A stretch of DNA of 33,836 nucleotides from F2B08 sp046260445 (GCA_046260445.1 JBHEPF010000030.1:1-33836); one strand, 5' to 3'. Positions 1 through 6,366 are shown, counted from the first letter of the stretch. Notes: generated from the sequence alone by a model not told the origin. Made by a program: numbers and translations.

Positions 1-59
1 CGGGTGGGCAGTGGGGGACGCTCGGTGCTCTCCGGTGCGCCCGTGGACTCGGCAGTCAT
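1..59 (-). CDS. start of a gene cut by the window edge, last visible gene of the Asp23 operon
   Basis: An ATG on the minus strand at 59-57 overlaps the TGA of the preceding Asp23 gene (ATGA). It has a strong ribosome binding site, AGGAGG, about 6 nt upstream (around 66-71). The 19 visible codons have the G/C-rich third positions typical of the other genes and give a Pro/Thr/Glu-rich N-terminus (MTAESTGAPESTERPPLPT). Related actinobacterial Asp23 clusters often continue with a DUF6286 or AmaP-like membrane anchor. That identity is inference from context only, because no domain is visible here. Confidence 0.55.
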   Translation of the reverse strand, partial: MTAESTGAPESTERPPLPT

Positions 60-418
60 CGGATCCTCCTCGCTGTGGGATCGGGTGCCAGGACGACGTG
101 GTCCACGTCGACGTCGACGGCGTCCACGTGCAGACCGGTGAGCTCGCTGACCCGTTCCCGGACCCGGTCGCGCACCCGAGCAGCCGCCTCTGCGAGCGGA
201 GTGGGCCACTGCACGGCGATGCGCACCTGAAGTCGCGTCCGCCCGCCGGCGACGACGGCGTCAGCGGACGGGAGTGACCGGCCGGTGAGCTTTCCCATCA
301 CGCTCGGTGCCGAGGTGGTCTCTGTGCACTCCCTCGCGGCGACGGTCGCGATCTTGACCACGACGTCGTCGGCGATGGTCGTCGTGCCCCGTTGCGCCGC
401 GGGGGCCAGATCAGCCAC
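56..418 (-). CDS. Asp23/Gls24 family envelope stress response protein (second copy)
   Basis: A protein of about 120 residues with the Asp23/Gls24 pattern: an N-terminal stretch GTTTIADDVVVKIATVAARE and a C-terminal alternation of beta strands ending DVDVDHVVL. Asp23 proteins are abundant envelope-associated stress proteins that bind membrane anchors such as AmaP; their biochemical role is unknown. GTG at 418 is preferred because it overlaps the stop of the DUF2273-like gene by 8 nt and has a GGGGGG ribosome site 7 nt upstream. TTG at 433 in the same frame, with GAAGG upstream, is the alternative. It lies in the same operon as the larger Asp23 copy at 1358-1834, so the two may form a heteromeric layer under the membrane (inference). 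Confidence 0.85.
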   Translation of the reverse strand: MADLAPAAQRGTTTIADDVVVKIATVAARECTETTSAPSVMGKLTGRSLPSADAVVAGGRTRLQVRIAVQWPTPLAEAAARVRDRVRERVSELTGLHVDAVDVDVDHVVLAPDPTARRIR

Positions 419-587
419 GCTCGCGCCCCCCAAGCGCCTTCAGGTCGACGTCACCGGACAGGCTCCCTGCGACGACATAGCCGACGAGGCCGAGAACGAG
501 GGCGAGAAGGAATCCGGTCCAACCGCCGACGAGTGCCGCGAGAGCGAGAAGGATGCCGACGATCGCGCCGCTGAGAGGGATGTTCAT
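411..587 (-). CDS. small two-helix membrane protein, DUF2273-like
   Basis: A 58-residue protein that is almost entirely hydrophobic: two membrane segments (about residues 5-22 and 26-45) joined by a Gly-Gly-Trp turn, then a short charged tail (DVDLKALGGRERG). DUF2273-type small membrane proteins recur in Asp23 operons and probably help anchor Asp23 to the membrane. The start is ATG 587, because AAGGAG lies 5 nt upstream (593-598). A longer in-frame start at 605 would place that ribosome site inside the gene. Its end overlaps the start of the second Asp23 gene, which suggests translational coupling. A 97-nt gap holding a strong hairpin separates it from the gene upstream. Confidence 0.8.
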   Translation of the reverse strand: MNIPLSGAIVGILLALAALVGGWTGFLLALVLGLVGYVVAGSLSGDVDLKALGGRERG

Positions 588-664
588 GGTGTCTCCTTGT
601 GACACACCGCTGGTGGTGCGGTGGTTGGTCTGGTGGTTCGGTCAGATAGCGGGAATGTTCTGCC

Positions 665-690
665 CTGTGGCCGGCGGGCGCCGGTCACAG
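665..690 (-). terminator. GC-rich hairpin inside the Asp23 operon
   Basis: Arms CTGTGGCCGGCG (665-676) and CGCCGGTCACAG (679-690) pair at 11 of 12 positions around a 2-nt turn. On the minus transcript it begins at the stop codon of the HPD-protein gene and lies in the 97-nt gap before the DUF2273-like gene. There is no T-tract, so it could be a partial terminator, an RNA-processing site or a stability element. Confidence 0.45.
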
Positions 691-1014
691 CACGCGTGGC
701 GGACGGGCCGGGCGACCGACCAGACGTCGCCCCAGGGTCACCCCTCGGGATGCGCCGCGGCCGACTGCCGTGCTGGTGGCGGCGATCCTGCGCCGCCCGC
801 GACGCACGCGCCCGGTCAGTGTGGTCCGGACCTCGATCGACATCCGCCCCGGCTCGGTAGCGCCCAACCCAGCCGCGTGCCGTTCCAGCTCGGCAAGCGC
901 TGCGAGGTAGTCCTCGACGGAGCCGCCCCTGTCGGGGTGGAGTTCCCGGGCGATCCGCCCCCGCTCTCGCCGAAGCCACGCCTCGTCTCGAACCGGACCG
1001 GATGACGTGCTCAT
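685..1014 (-). CDS. small protein with a J-domain-like HPD motif in the Asp23 operon
   Basis: A 109-residue protein of unknown function. Residues 14-50 form two likely helices separated by HPDRGG, with His26-Pro27-Asp28. This matches the helix II-HPD-helix III core of DnaJ J-domains, where HPD stimulates the Hsp70 ATPase. Helix I would be very short (residues 9-14) and helix IV is not apparent, so this is at most a minimal J-domain. The last 50 residues are strongly basic (many Arg) and could bind RNA, DNA or acidic lipids. Start ATG 1014 lies 8 nt after the stop of the preceding operon gene. The HPD motif is seen directly; a role as an Hsp70 co-chaperone is inference. Confidence 0.7.
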   Translation of the reverse strand: MSTSSGPVRDEAWLRRERGRIARELHPDRGGSVEDYLAALAELERHAAGLGATEPGRMSIEVRTTLTGRVRRGRRRIAATSTAVGRGASRGVTLGRRLVGRPARPPRVL

Positions 1015-1022
1015 GGTCTCGC

Positions 1023-1361
1023 CTAGTCCTCGCTCGCGTGCGGCTGCTGGGGGAAGACGATGTCACCGATCGTGACATCGACCTCTCCGGTGGTGTGCGC
1101 CGCTGCTGCGGTCCGCACGGCCGTTGCGAGATTGTGGAGGTCACGACCGAACTCCGCTGCGACGGTGATCTCGGTGCGCTCGCCACGGGTGCGCAGGCCG
1201 GCGATACGGCGACCTGGCAGGTGGGTTCCGATCTCACCCATCGCGCCGCCGTAGAGTTCGGCGACGCCGGGGACTGCACGAACGGTTGCCGCCAGCCGGT
1301 CGAGAGGGTGGTCCTCGCCCTCCCGACGCGGCTGCACGGCATCCGTCACAGCGTCCGTCAC
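1023..1361 (-). CDS. Asp23-operon protein of unknown function, Asp23-like
   Basis: A 112-residue protein. The central part (residues 20-105) has the pattern of an Asp23-like alpha/beta domain: VRAVPGVAELYGG, then LPGRRIAGLRTRG, a strand EITVAAEF, a helix and a final strand EVDVTIGDIVF. There is no signal peptide or membrane segment. GTG 1361 overlaps the TGA of the upstream Asp23 gene by 4 nt (GTGA), so it is translationally coupled. Similar short proteins accompany Asp23 in actinobacterial clusters. Function is not known; a second interacting surface for Asp23 is a guess. Confidence 0.7.
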   Translation of the reverse strand: MTDAVTDAVQPRREGEDHPLDRLAATVRAVPGVAELYGGAMGEIGTHLPGRRIAGLRTRGERTEITVAAEFGRDLHNLATAVRTAAAAHTTGEVDVTIGDIVFPQQPHASED

Positions 1362-1834
1362 TTGACCCGGGGCTCCGCGGCGGGCTCGTCCTGCTGGTCC
1401 TCGGACTTCTCCGCCTCGGGCACGTGGACGTCGTTGACGTTGACGTTGACCTCGACGACCTGAAGGCCGGTCATCCGCTCCACCTGGGCGATGATGTTGC
1501 GCCGAACGTCCTCGGCGAGGTCTGCGATCGACACTCCGTACTCGGCGATGATGTCGAGATCGGCCGCCGCCTGGCGCTCACCGACCTCCACCGAGACTCC
1601 CTGGCTGTGGTTGGTCCGGGCGCCGGGGATGCGCTCGCGCAGCGCCCCCATGGCACGCGCTCCGCCGCCGCCGAGCGAGTGGACGCCGTGGACCTCGCGA
1701 GCCGAGATGCCGGCGATCTTCGAGACCACGGTGTCCGAGATGGTGGTGCGGCCCTTCTCGGTCACAAGCGGGCTGTCGAGCTCCTTCCCTGTCGATGGGG
1801 TGGCCATCTTCTGCTGGGTCTGCTGGTCAGCCAT
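1358..1834 (-). CDS. Asp23/Gls24 family envelope stress response protein (lead copy)
   Basis: A 158-residue Asp23/Gls24 protein. Its core is TVVSKIAGISAREVHGVHSLGGG followed by a strand-rich section (VSVEVGERQAAADLDIIAEYG), a helix (LAEDVRRNIIAQVERMTGL) and the closing strand VVEVNVNVNDVHV. The first 25 residues are Gln/Thr-rich and the last 18 are acidic. ATG 1834 has AAAGGA about 7 nt upstream. As the first gene of a six-gene operon it should be the most highly transcribed. Asp23 proteins respond to alkaline or cell-envelope stress in Firmicutes; the trigger in actinobacteria is unclear. Confidence 0.9.
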   Translation of the reverse strand: MADQQTQQKMATPSTGKELDSPLVTEKGRTTISDTVVSKIAGISAREVHGVHSLGGGGARAMGALRERIPGARTNHSQGVSVEVGERQAAADLDIIAEYGVSIADLAEDVRRNIIAQVERMTGLQVVEVNVNVNDVHVPEAEKSEDQQDEPAAEPRVK

Positions 1835-1850
1835 GTGCAGTCCTTTCGAG

Positions 1851-1882
1851 TCGTGTGTGCTCAGGATCGTGTGTGCTCAGGA
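1851..1882. repeat. perfect 16-bp tandem repeat in the Asp23 operon leader
   Basis: TCGTGTGTGCTCAGGA occurs twice without interruption (1851-1866 and 1867-1882). It lies 17-48 nt upstream of the Asp23 start codon on the minus strand, probably within the transcribed leader. It may be a recent duplication or a paired binding site. Confidence 0.8.
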
Positions 1883-1934
1883 GTCGAGGGTGGCCGGGAC
1901 GCTGATGTGCGGCGGACGATGCTGTTCTGTCGCC

Positions 1935-1975
1935 ACCATACGGTCGCGTCCGGGACACCCTTCTCTTCGACCGTA
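1935..1975 (-). promoter_or_regulatory. candidate promoter with 8-bp inverted repeat upstream of the Asp23 operon
   Basis: TACGGTCG (1939-1946) and CGACCGTA (1968-1975) form a perfect inverted repeat with a 21-nt spacer. Weaker flanking arms are GTCGC and GCGAC. On the minus strand TATGGT (1940-1935) fits an actinobacterial -10 element, so the two arms would flank the -35 region. No convincing -35 hexamer is visible. The rest of the 232-nt gap 1835-2066 shows nothing else I can support. Confidence 0.4.
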
Positions 1976-2066
1976 GCGACATACAACCCGACCAGAGGGA
2001 TAAGGCCGACCCCAATTTCCGCAGGTCACGGTCTTGTGCCCCCGAGAGGCTGTCGACTGAACGCCC

Positions 2067-2723
2067 TCAGTGGCCACGGTCGATCCACTCCTGGCGGTGC
2101 GGCTTCTCGGCCCCGATCGTCGTGTGGTCGCCGTGGCCGGGCAGGACGATCGTCTCGTCGGGGAGGGAGAGGAGCCGGTCGGTGATCGATGCGACGATCG
2201 TCGGAAACGAGCTGTACGAACGACCGGTCGCGCCGGGGCCGCCCTCGAAGAGGGTGTCGCCGGAGAAGACCACCCCGAGCGATCGGGCATGGAAGCAGCA
2301 GGCGCCCGGCGCATGACCGGGAGTATGGAGAACCTCGAGGGCTACGTCACCAACGATCAGCCGGTCCCCGTCGGCGAGGTCGTGATCGGGCTCGGTCTCC
2401 ATCACGGCGTCCCAGAGCATCCGGTCGTCGGGGTGGATCTGAGCCTCCGCACCGGTGAGGTGCTGCAGTGCGGCGACGGCGTTGATGTGGTCGTTGTGGC
2501 CGTGGGTGCACAGTATCGACGCGACCACCCTGTCACCGACAGCGTCAGCGATGGCCCCTGCGTCGTGAGCCGCGTCGATGACGAAACACTCACGGTCGTC
2601 GCCGATGACCCAGACGTTGTTGTCGACCTCCCATGAGCCGCCGTCGAGCTCGAAGACGCCTGATGTGACGACCCTGTCGATATGCACCCCTGCATCGGAG
2701 GTGGGCAGCCGCAGCATATTCAT
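2067..2723 (-). CDS. MBL-fold hydrolase, probable S-formylmycothiol hydrolase
   Basis: A 218-residue metallo-beta-lactamase-fold protein. The metal motif is THGHNDH with His74, His76, Asp78 and His79. Further ligands fall in HTPGHAPGACC, FSGDTLF and the C-terminal LPGHGDHT, as in glyoxalase II-type hydrolases. It overlaps mscR by 4 nt (ATGA), so the two are co-translated. MscR oxidises S-hydroxymethylmycothiol to S-formylmycothiol, which then needs hydrolysis to formate and mycothiol. A glyoxalase II-like enzyme coupled to mscR is the obvious candidate, and a similar mscR-MBL pair is known in mycobacteria. The fold is certain; the substrate is inferred from context. Confidence 0.88.
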   Translation of the reverse strand: MNMLRLPTSDAGVHIDRVVTSGVFELDGGSWEVDNNVWVIGDDRECFVIDAAHDAGAIADAVGDRVVASILCTHGHNDHINAVAALQHLTGAEAQIHPDDRMLWDAVMETEPDHDLADGDRLIVGDVALEVLHTPGHAPGACCFHARSLGVVFSGDTLFEGGPGATGRSYSSFPTIVASITDRLLSLPDETIVLPGHGDHTTIGAEKPHRQEWIDRGH

Positions 2724-3829
2724 GCCGACTCCCCCGCCCTCGTGTCGATGATGACGACGGAGCGCAGGACGTCACCGTGGTGCATCTTCTCGAACGCCGC
2801 CTCGACGTCGCCGATCCCGATCCTCTCGCTCACGAAGGCGTCGAGGTCGAAGCGGCCCTGGCGGTACAGATCGACGAGCACCGGGAAGTCACGGCTCGGC
2901 AGGCAGTCGCCGTACCAGCTGGACTTGAGCGCGCCACCGCGACCGAAGATGTCGATCATGGGCAGGGTGACCCGCTTCTCGGGCGTCGGAACCCCGACGA
3001 GCACGACGGTGCCGGCGAGATCCCGCGCATAGAAGGCCTGCTCGTAGGTCTCGGGCCGACCGACCGCCTCGATGACGACATCGGCGCCGAACCCTCCCGT
3101 CAGCTCACGGATCCGCTCCACCGGGTCCTCGTCGGCGCTGTTGACTGTGTGCGTCGCCCCGACCGACCTCGCCAGCTCGAGCTTCCGGTCGTCGATGTCG
3201 ACCGCGATGATCGTCGTCGCGCCGGCGACCGTGGCGCCCTGGATGGCGGCGTTACCGACTCCCCCGCAACCGATGACGGCCATGCTGTCACCGAGCCCGA
3301 CCCCGCCGGTGTGGACGGCTGCACCGAAGCCCGCCATGACACCGCACCCGAGGAGGCCGACCGCAGCCGCATCGGCCTCCCGGTCGACCTTGGTGCACTG
3401 CCCGGCGGCGACCAGGGTCTTGTCGCAGAACGCCCCGATCCCGAGTGCGGGTGACAGCTCGGTGCCGTCGGTCAGGGTCATCTTCTGGGTTGCGTTGTGG
3501 GTCGCGAAGCAGTACCACGGCCTGCCCTTGGCACACGCCCGACACGTCCCACAGACGGCCCGCCAGTTGAGGATGACGAAGTCTCCCGGCGCTACTTCGG
3601 TCACACCCTTCCCGACGGCCTCGACGACGCCGGCGGCCTCGTGCCCGAGCAGGAAGGGATAGTCGTCGTTGATGCCACCATCGCGGTAGTGCAGATCGGT
3701 GTGGCACACGCCGCAGGCCTCGATCGCGACGACGGCCTCGCCCGGCCCCGGGTCGGGGATGACGATGTCGACCAGCTCGACCGGCTCCCCTTTCCTGCGC
3801 GAGATGACTCCCTTGACGGTCTGCGGCAT
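2720..3829 (-). CDS. mscR: S-(hydroxymethyl)mycothiol dehydrogenase
   Basis: A 369-residue zinc-dependent, class III-like alcohol dehydrogenase. Catalytic zinc residues are Cys42 (ACGVCHTD) and His63-Glu64 (GHEAAG). Structural zinc is held by Cys93, Cys96, Cys99 and Cys107 (CGTCRACAKGRPWYC). The Rossmann motif is VIGCGGVGNAA. It oxidises the formaldehyde-mycothiol adduct with NAD, and a product hydrolase is encoded directly downstream. Start ATG 3829 has AAGGAG 7 nt upstream (3837-3842); the open frame extends to 3898 without such a site. It is transcribed away from the winged-helix regulator at 3988, across a 158-nt shared region. Confidence 0.92.
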   Translation of the reverse strand: MPQTVKGVISRRKGEPVELVDIVIPDPGPGEAVVAIEACGVCHTDLHYRDGGINDDYPFLLGHEAAGVVEAVGKGVTEVAPGDFVILNWRAVCGTCRACAKGRPWYCFATHNATQKMTLTDGTELSPALGIGAFCDKTLVAAGQCTKVDREADAAAVGLLGCGVMAGFGAAVHTGGVGLGDSMAVIGCGGVGNAAIQGATVAGATTIIAVDIDDRKLELARSVGATHTVNSADEDPVERIRELTGGFGADVVIEAVGRPETYEQAFYARDLAGTVVLVGVPTPEKRVTLPMIDIFGRGGALKSSWYGDCLPSRDFPVLVDLYRQGRFDLDAFVSERIGIGDVEAAFEKMHHGDVLRSVVIIDTRAGESA

Positions 3830-3950
3830 GACGGCTCCTTGGTCGTGATCCGGGCGATGGCTGACCACCACTCTCGTCTGCGGCGCACGCCTCGGCAAGA
3901 GCGGGCCGACGAGACGACTCGATCACCGCCCAGGCTGACCCGACCCTGCC

Positions 3951-3980
3951 TTTCCTCGGAGGAAACCGGCGGCCTACGAT
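3951..3980 (+). promoter_or_regulatory. promoter and palindromic operator of the winged-helix regulator
   Basis: TTTCCTC-G-GAGGAAA (3951-3965) is a perfect 7-bp dyad around one base. TACGAT (3975-3980) fits a -10 element and lies 7 nt before GTG 3988, so the dyad sits over the -35 region. A regulator binding here would repress its own gene and could also affect mscR. Confidence 0.5.
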
Positions 3981-3987
3981 CATGGCT

Positions 3988-4302
3988 GTGAGCCCCCACC
4001 CACGCTTCGACCGCGTCATTCACGAGCCCAACCGGCTGCAGATCTGCGCGCTGCTCACGCCGCACCCGTCCGTGGGGTTCGCGTCCCTGCGCGACGAGCT
4101 CGGACTCGCCGACGCCGCCCTCTCCAAACATCTCAGAGCCCTCGAGACGGCGGGCTACGTCGTCCTGCACAAGCAGCCTCTCGACGGTCGAGTGCGGACC
4201 TCGGTCTCCATCACCCCCGCCGGTCGGGAGGCCGTGTGCGGCCACGTCTCCGAGCTCCAACGCCTCGCCCGCGTCGTCTCCCCACGCGGGCGCGTCCGCT
4301 GA
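3988..4302 (+). CDS. winged-helix transcriptional regulator (MarR/ArsR-like)
   Basis: About 104 residues, essentially a single winged-helix domain: helix RFDRVIHEPNRLQICALL, recognition helix region LADAALSKHLRALETAGYV, and a wing with LDGRVRTSVSITPAGREAV. This matches the small one-domain MarR/ArsR-like family (PF13601 type) that binds DNA as a dimer. GTG 3988 is preferred because TACGAT ends 7 nt before it (leaderless layout) and no ribosome site precedes it; ATG 3982 adds only two residues. No metal-binding Cys pair is visible, so the ligand is unknown. Being divergent from mscR makes control of formaldehyde or mycothiol detoxification plausible. Confidence 0.85.
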   Translation: MSPHPRFDRVIHEPNRLQICALLTPHPSVGFASLRDELGLADAALSKHLRALETAGYVVLHKQPLDGRVRTSVSITPAGREAVCGHVSELQRLARVVSPRGRVR

Positions 4303-4357
4303 CCATCTCCCTCCTGACTCTCCGCACTGCCGCGCGGCGGGACGGGCGCGACGTCGA

Positions 4358-4855
4358 TCAGCCGTCGAGCGGGACCACGAGCGCCGTCGCGACGGCAGCG
4401 ATCCCGTCGCCGCGACCGGTCGATCCCAAGCCGTCGGTCGTCGTTCCGCTCACCGAGACCGGAGCGCCGACGGCGGCACTGAGCACGGCCTCGGCCTCGG
4501 CTCGCCGCGGCCCGATCCTGGGGCGGTTGCCGATCACCTGGACGGCGATGTTGCCGATCTCGAAGCCCGCCTCGCGAACGAGCCGCCCGGCCTCGGTCAG
4601 CAACGCCACCCCGGATGCGCCCGCGAGCTCGGGCCGGTCGGTGCCGAAGTGGGCACCGAGGTCGCCGATCCCTGCGGCGCTGAAGACCGCATCGCACGCG
4701 GCATGAGCGGCGACATCGGCGTCGGAGTGGCCGTCGAGTCCGGGTTCACCGGGCCAGTGCAGCCCTGCGATCCATAGCTCTCGGGACGAGCCGGCCCGGG
4801 CAAACGCATGGATGTCCGTGCCGATGCCGACCCGCGGGAGTGCGGAATGGCTCAT
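4358..4855 (-). CDS. ispF: 2-C-methyl-D-erythritol 2,4-cyclodiphosphate synthase
   Basis: A 165-residue protein matching IspF along its length. It has metal ligands Asp14 and His16 in GIGTDIHAF, a third histidine in LDGHSDADVAAHAACDA, and the C-terminal motif SGTTTDGLGSTGRGDGIAA. It forms the cyclodiphosphate in the MEP route to isoprenoids. ATG 4855 overlaps the ispD stop (ATGA), giving the common ispD-ispF pair that supplies consecutive chemistry (cytidylyl transfer, kinase step elsewhere, then cyclisation). It is convergent with the regulator ending at 4302; the 55-nt gap holds only a short GC palindrome. Confidence 0.96.
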   Translation of the reverse strand: MSHSALPRVGIGTDIHAFARAGSSRELWIAGLHWPGEPGLDGHSDADVAAHAACDAVFSAAGIGDLGAHFGTDRPELAGASGVALLTEAGRLVREAGFEIGNIAVQVIGNRPRIGPRRAEAEAVLSAAVGAPVSVSGTTTDGLGSTGRGDGIAAVATALVVPLDG

Positions 4856-5571
4856 CGGTCTCCCTCCGACAACAGCCGCTCTGCACGCTCGAGGTCCTCG
4901 CGGGTGGTGATCTTGAACGCCAGAAGGTCCCCCTCGACGACGACGACGTCATGGCCCCCCAGCTCGACGAGGGCCGCGTCGTCGGTCGCCTGGCCGCCTG
5001 CAATATCGGCGGATGCGTATGCGTCGCGCAGCACGTCCGCGGCGAAGCCCTGCGGCGTCTGGATCGCGCGCAGGGTGGAGCGGACCGGAGTGCCGGTGAT
5101 GACACCGCGCGCGTCCACGGTCTTGACCGTGTCGACGACCGGCAGCCCGGGGACGGCACCTGCGGCACCGGCGGCGACCGCCGCGATGACGCGCTCGAAG
5201 ACCGCGACGGGAGTCAGGCACCGCGCGGCGTCGTGGACCAGGACGACGTCGCACCGTGGGTCGAGCGCAGCCAGACCGGCACGGACCGAATCGGTCCGTT
5301 CGGCCCCGCCCGCGACGACGCGGACGCTCATCTCACCGCGCTCGACGATCGGATCGACCGTCGTGGTCGTTTCGCGCACCAGCTCGGCCGGGACCACGAC
5401 GACGAGCGATGCCGCCTGCGCCGCCAGCACGGCCTCGATCGACCGCTGCAGCAGCGTCCGGCCGCCGAGCTCGACGAAGGCCTTGGGAAGAGCGGCCCCG
5501 AGTCGCATCCCGCTGCCGGCGGCGACGATGACGACGCCGACACTGCGAGAGGCAGCGCCGACGTCGGTCAC
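4852..5571 (-). CDS. ispD: 2-C-methyl-D-erythritol 4-phosphate cytidylyltransferase
   Basis: About 239 residues. The nucleotide-binding motif GVVIVAAGSGMRLGAALPKAF and the HDAARCLTP motif identify IspD, which joins CTP and MEP to give CDP-ME. A downstream segment, RSTLRAIQTPQGFAADVL, is also typical. I place the start at GTG 5571, just before the conserved core. The open frame runs to 5745, but that extension covers the carD gene and reads as an Arg/Pro-rich shadow. GGGG lies about 15 nt upstream of the GTG, so the exact start is uncertain. It follows carD by 23 nt. Confidence 0.93.
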   Translation of the reverse strand: MTDVGAASRSVGVVIVAAGSGMRLGAALPKAFVELGGRTLLQRSIEAVLAAQAASLVVVVPAELVRETTTTVDPIVERGEMSVRVVAGGAERTDSVRAGLAALDPRCDVVLVHDAARCLTPVAVFERVIAAVAAGAAGAVPGLPVVDTVKTVDARGVITGTPVRSTLRAIQTPQGFAADVLRDAYASADIAGGQATDDAALVELGGHDVVVVEGDLLAFKITTREDLERAERLLSEGDR

Positions 5572-5594
5572 GTGGTGTGAGTGGAGATCCCCGC

Positions 5595-6077
5595 TCAGGA
5601 GGCGAGGACCTCGTCGAGGATGGTCTCGGCCTTCTCCTCGTCGGTCTTCTCCGCGAGCGCGAGCTCGGAGACCAGGATGTGGCGGGCCTTGGCGAGCATG
5701 CGCTTCTCGCCCGCGGACAGGCCCCGGTCCTTGTCGCGGCGCCACAGGTCGCGCACGACCTCGGCCACCTTGATGACATCGCCGGAGGCGAGCTTCTCGA
5801 GGTTGGCCTTGTAGCGGCGCGACCAGTTGGTCGGCTCTTCGGTGTAGGCGGCGCGCAGAACCTCGAAGACGCGGTCGAGGCCCTCCTTGCCGACGACGTC
5901 GCGGACTCCGACGAGGTCGCAGTTCTCCGCAGGTACTTCGATGGTGAGATCACCCTGCGCGACCTTGAGCTTGAGGTACTGCCTCTCAACGCCCTTGATC
6001 GAGCGGATGTTGATCTCTTCGATCAGTGCCGCACCGTGGTGCGGGTACACGACCGTTTCGCCGACCTTGAAAACCAT
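5595..6077 (-). CDS. carD: CarD-family RNA polymerase-binding regulator
   Basis: A 160-residue protein. The N-terminal RNA polymerase interaction domain begins MVFKVGETVVYPHHGAALIEE and continues through YLKLKVAQGDLTIEVPAENCDLVGVRDVVG. The helical DNA-binding C-terminal domain includes NWSRRYKANLEKLASGDVIKVAEVVRDLWRRD and ends in the typical glutamate-rich segment. CarD stabilises the open complex at rRNA and many other promoters and is essential in mycobacteria. GGGGAAAA lies upstream of ATG 6077, and a -10-like TAAACT lies at 6111-6106. carD-ispD-ispF is a conserved actinobacterial order, so isoprenoid genes probably share its promoter. Confidence 0.96.
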   Translation of the reverse strand: MVFKVGETVVYPHHGAALIEEINIRSIKGVERQYLKLKVAQGDLTIEVPAENCDLVGVRDVVGKEGLDRVFEVLRAAYTEEPTNWSRRYKANLEKLASGDVIKVAEVVRDLWRRDKDRGLSAGEKRMLAKARHILVSELALAEKTDEEKAETILDEVLAS

Positions 6078-6105
6078 GTGGTGTTTTCCCCTTTCGCGGG
6101 TACCC

Positions 6106-6111
6106 AGTTTA
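6106..6111 (-). promoter_or_regulatory. candidate -10 element of carD
   Basis: TAAACT on the minus strand lies 28 nt before the carD ATG, so a short leader with a GGGGAAAA ribosome site would be made. I see no good -35 hexamer 16-18 nt upstream. Confidence 0.4.
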
Positions 6112-6209
6112 ACACGCCACGCCCGGCCGCGTTGTCCCGTCGCCGACGCACACCCCCTGCTCCGGCCTCTCCCGAGACCGTCTCGCGCGTTGCGGCCACC
6201 CTTGACTAC

Positions 6210-6237
6210 AGGTGGAATTCATGCATTCGAGCCACCT
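6210..6237. promoter_or_regulatory. 28-bp symmetric dyad between carD and the LpqE-like gene
   Basis: AGGTGG (6210-6215), five bases, ATGCAT (6221-6226), five bases, CCACCT (6232-6237). The outer arms are perfect complements and the central hexamer is itself palindromic, so the element is exactly symmetric. It is unusually AT-rich for this region. It lies about 133-160 nt upstream of carD and about 130-157 nt upstream of the lipoprotein gene, so it could act on either. The rest of the gap holds only the two -10 candidates. Confidence 0.45.
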
Positions 6238-6353
6238 CTTCAACGACTCCTGAGATCAGCCTAGCGGGCCGCTCCGACAGCGCTTTGAGGCAACGATTCC
6301 TGCGGCGGCCCAAGCCGGAGTCCGGGTGCCGGCCGCCCCCACCTCGCGCGCGG

Positions 6354-6359
6354 TAGGGT
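6354..6359 (+). promoter_or_regulatory. -10 element of the LpqE-like gene
   Basis: TAGGGT is followed by 7 nt and then GTG 6367. This favours a leaderless transcript starting at that GTG over the in-frame GTG at 6358, which would lie inside the -10 element. Confidence 0.5.
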
Positions 6360-6366
6360 GTCCCTC

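Noticed and set aside
2057..2072. ACTGA/TCAGT stem over the stop of the MBL-fold gene as a terminator.
   Set aside because: The stem has only five pairs with a six-base loop, which is expected by chance.
4330..4345. GCCGCGCGGC palindrome between the convergent regulator and ispF genes as a terminator.
   Set aside because: It is a self-complementary block without a loop, common in DNA of this GC content.
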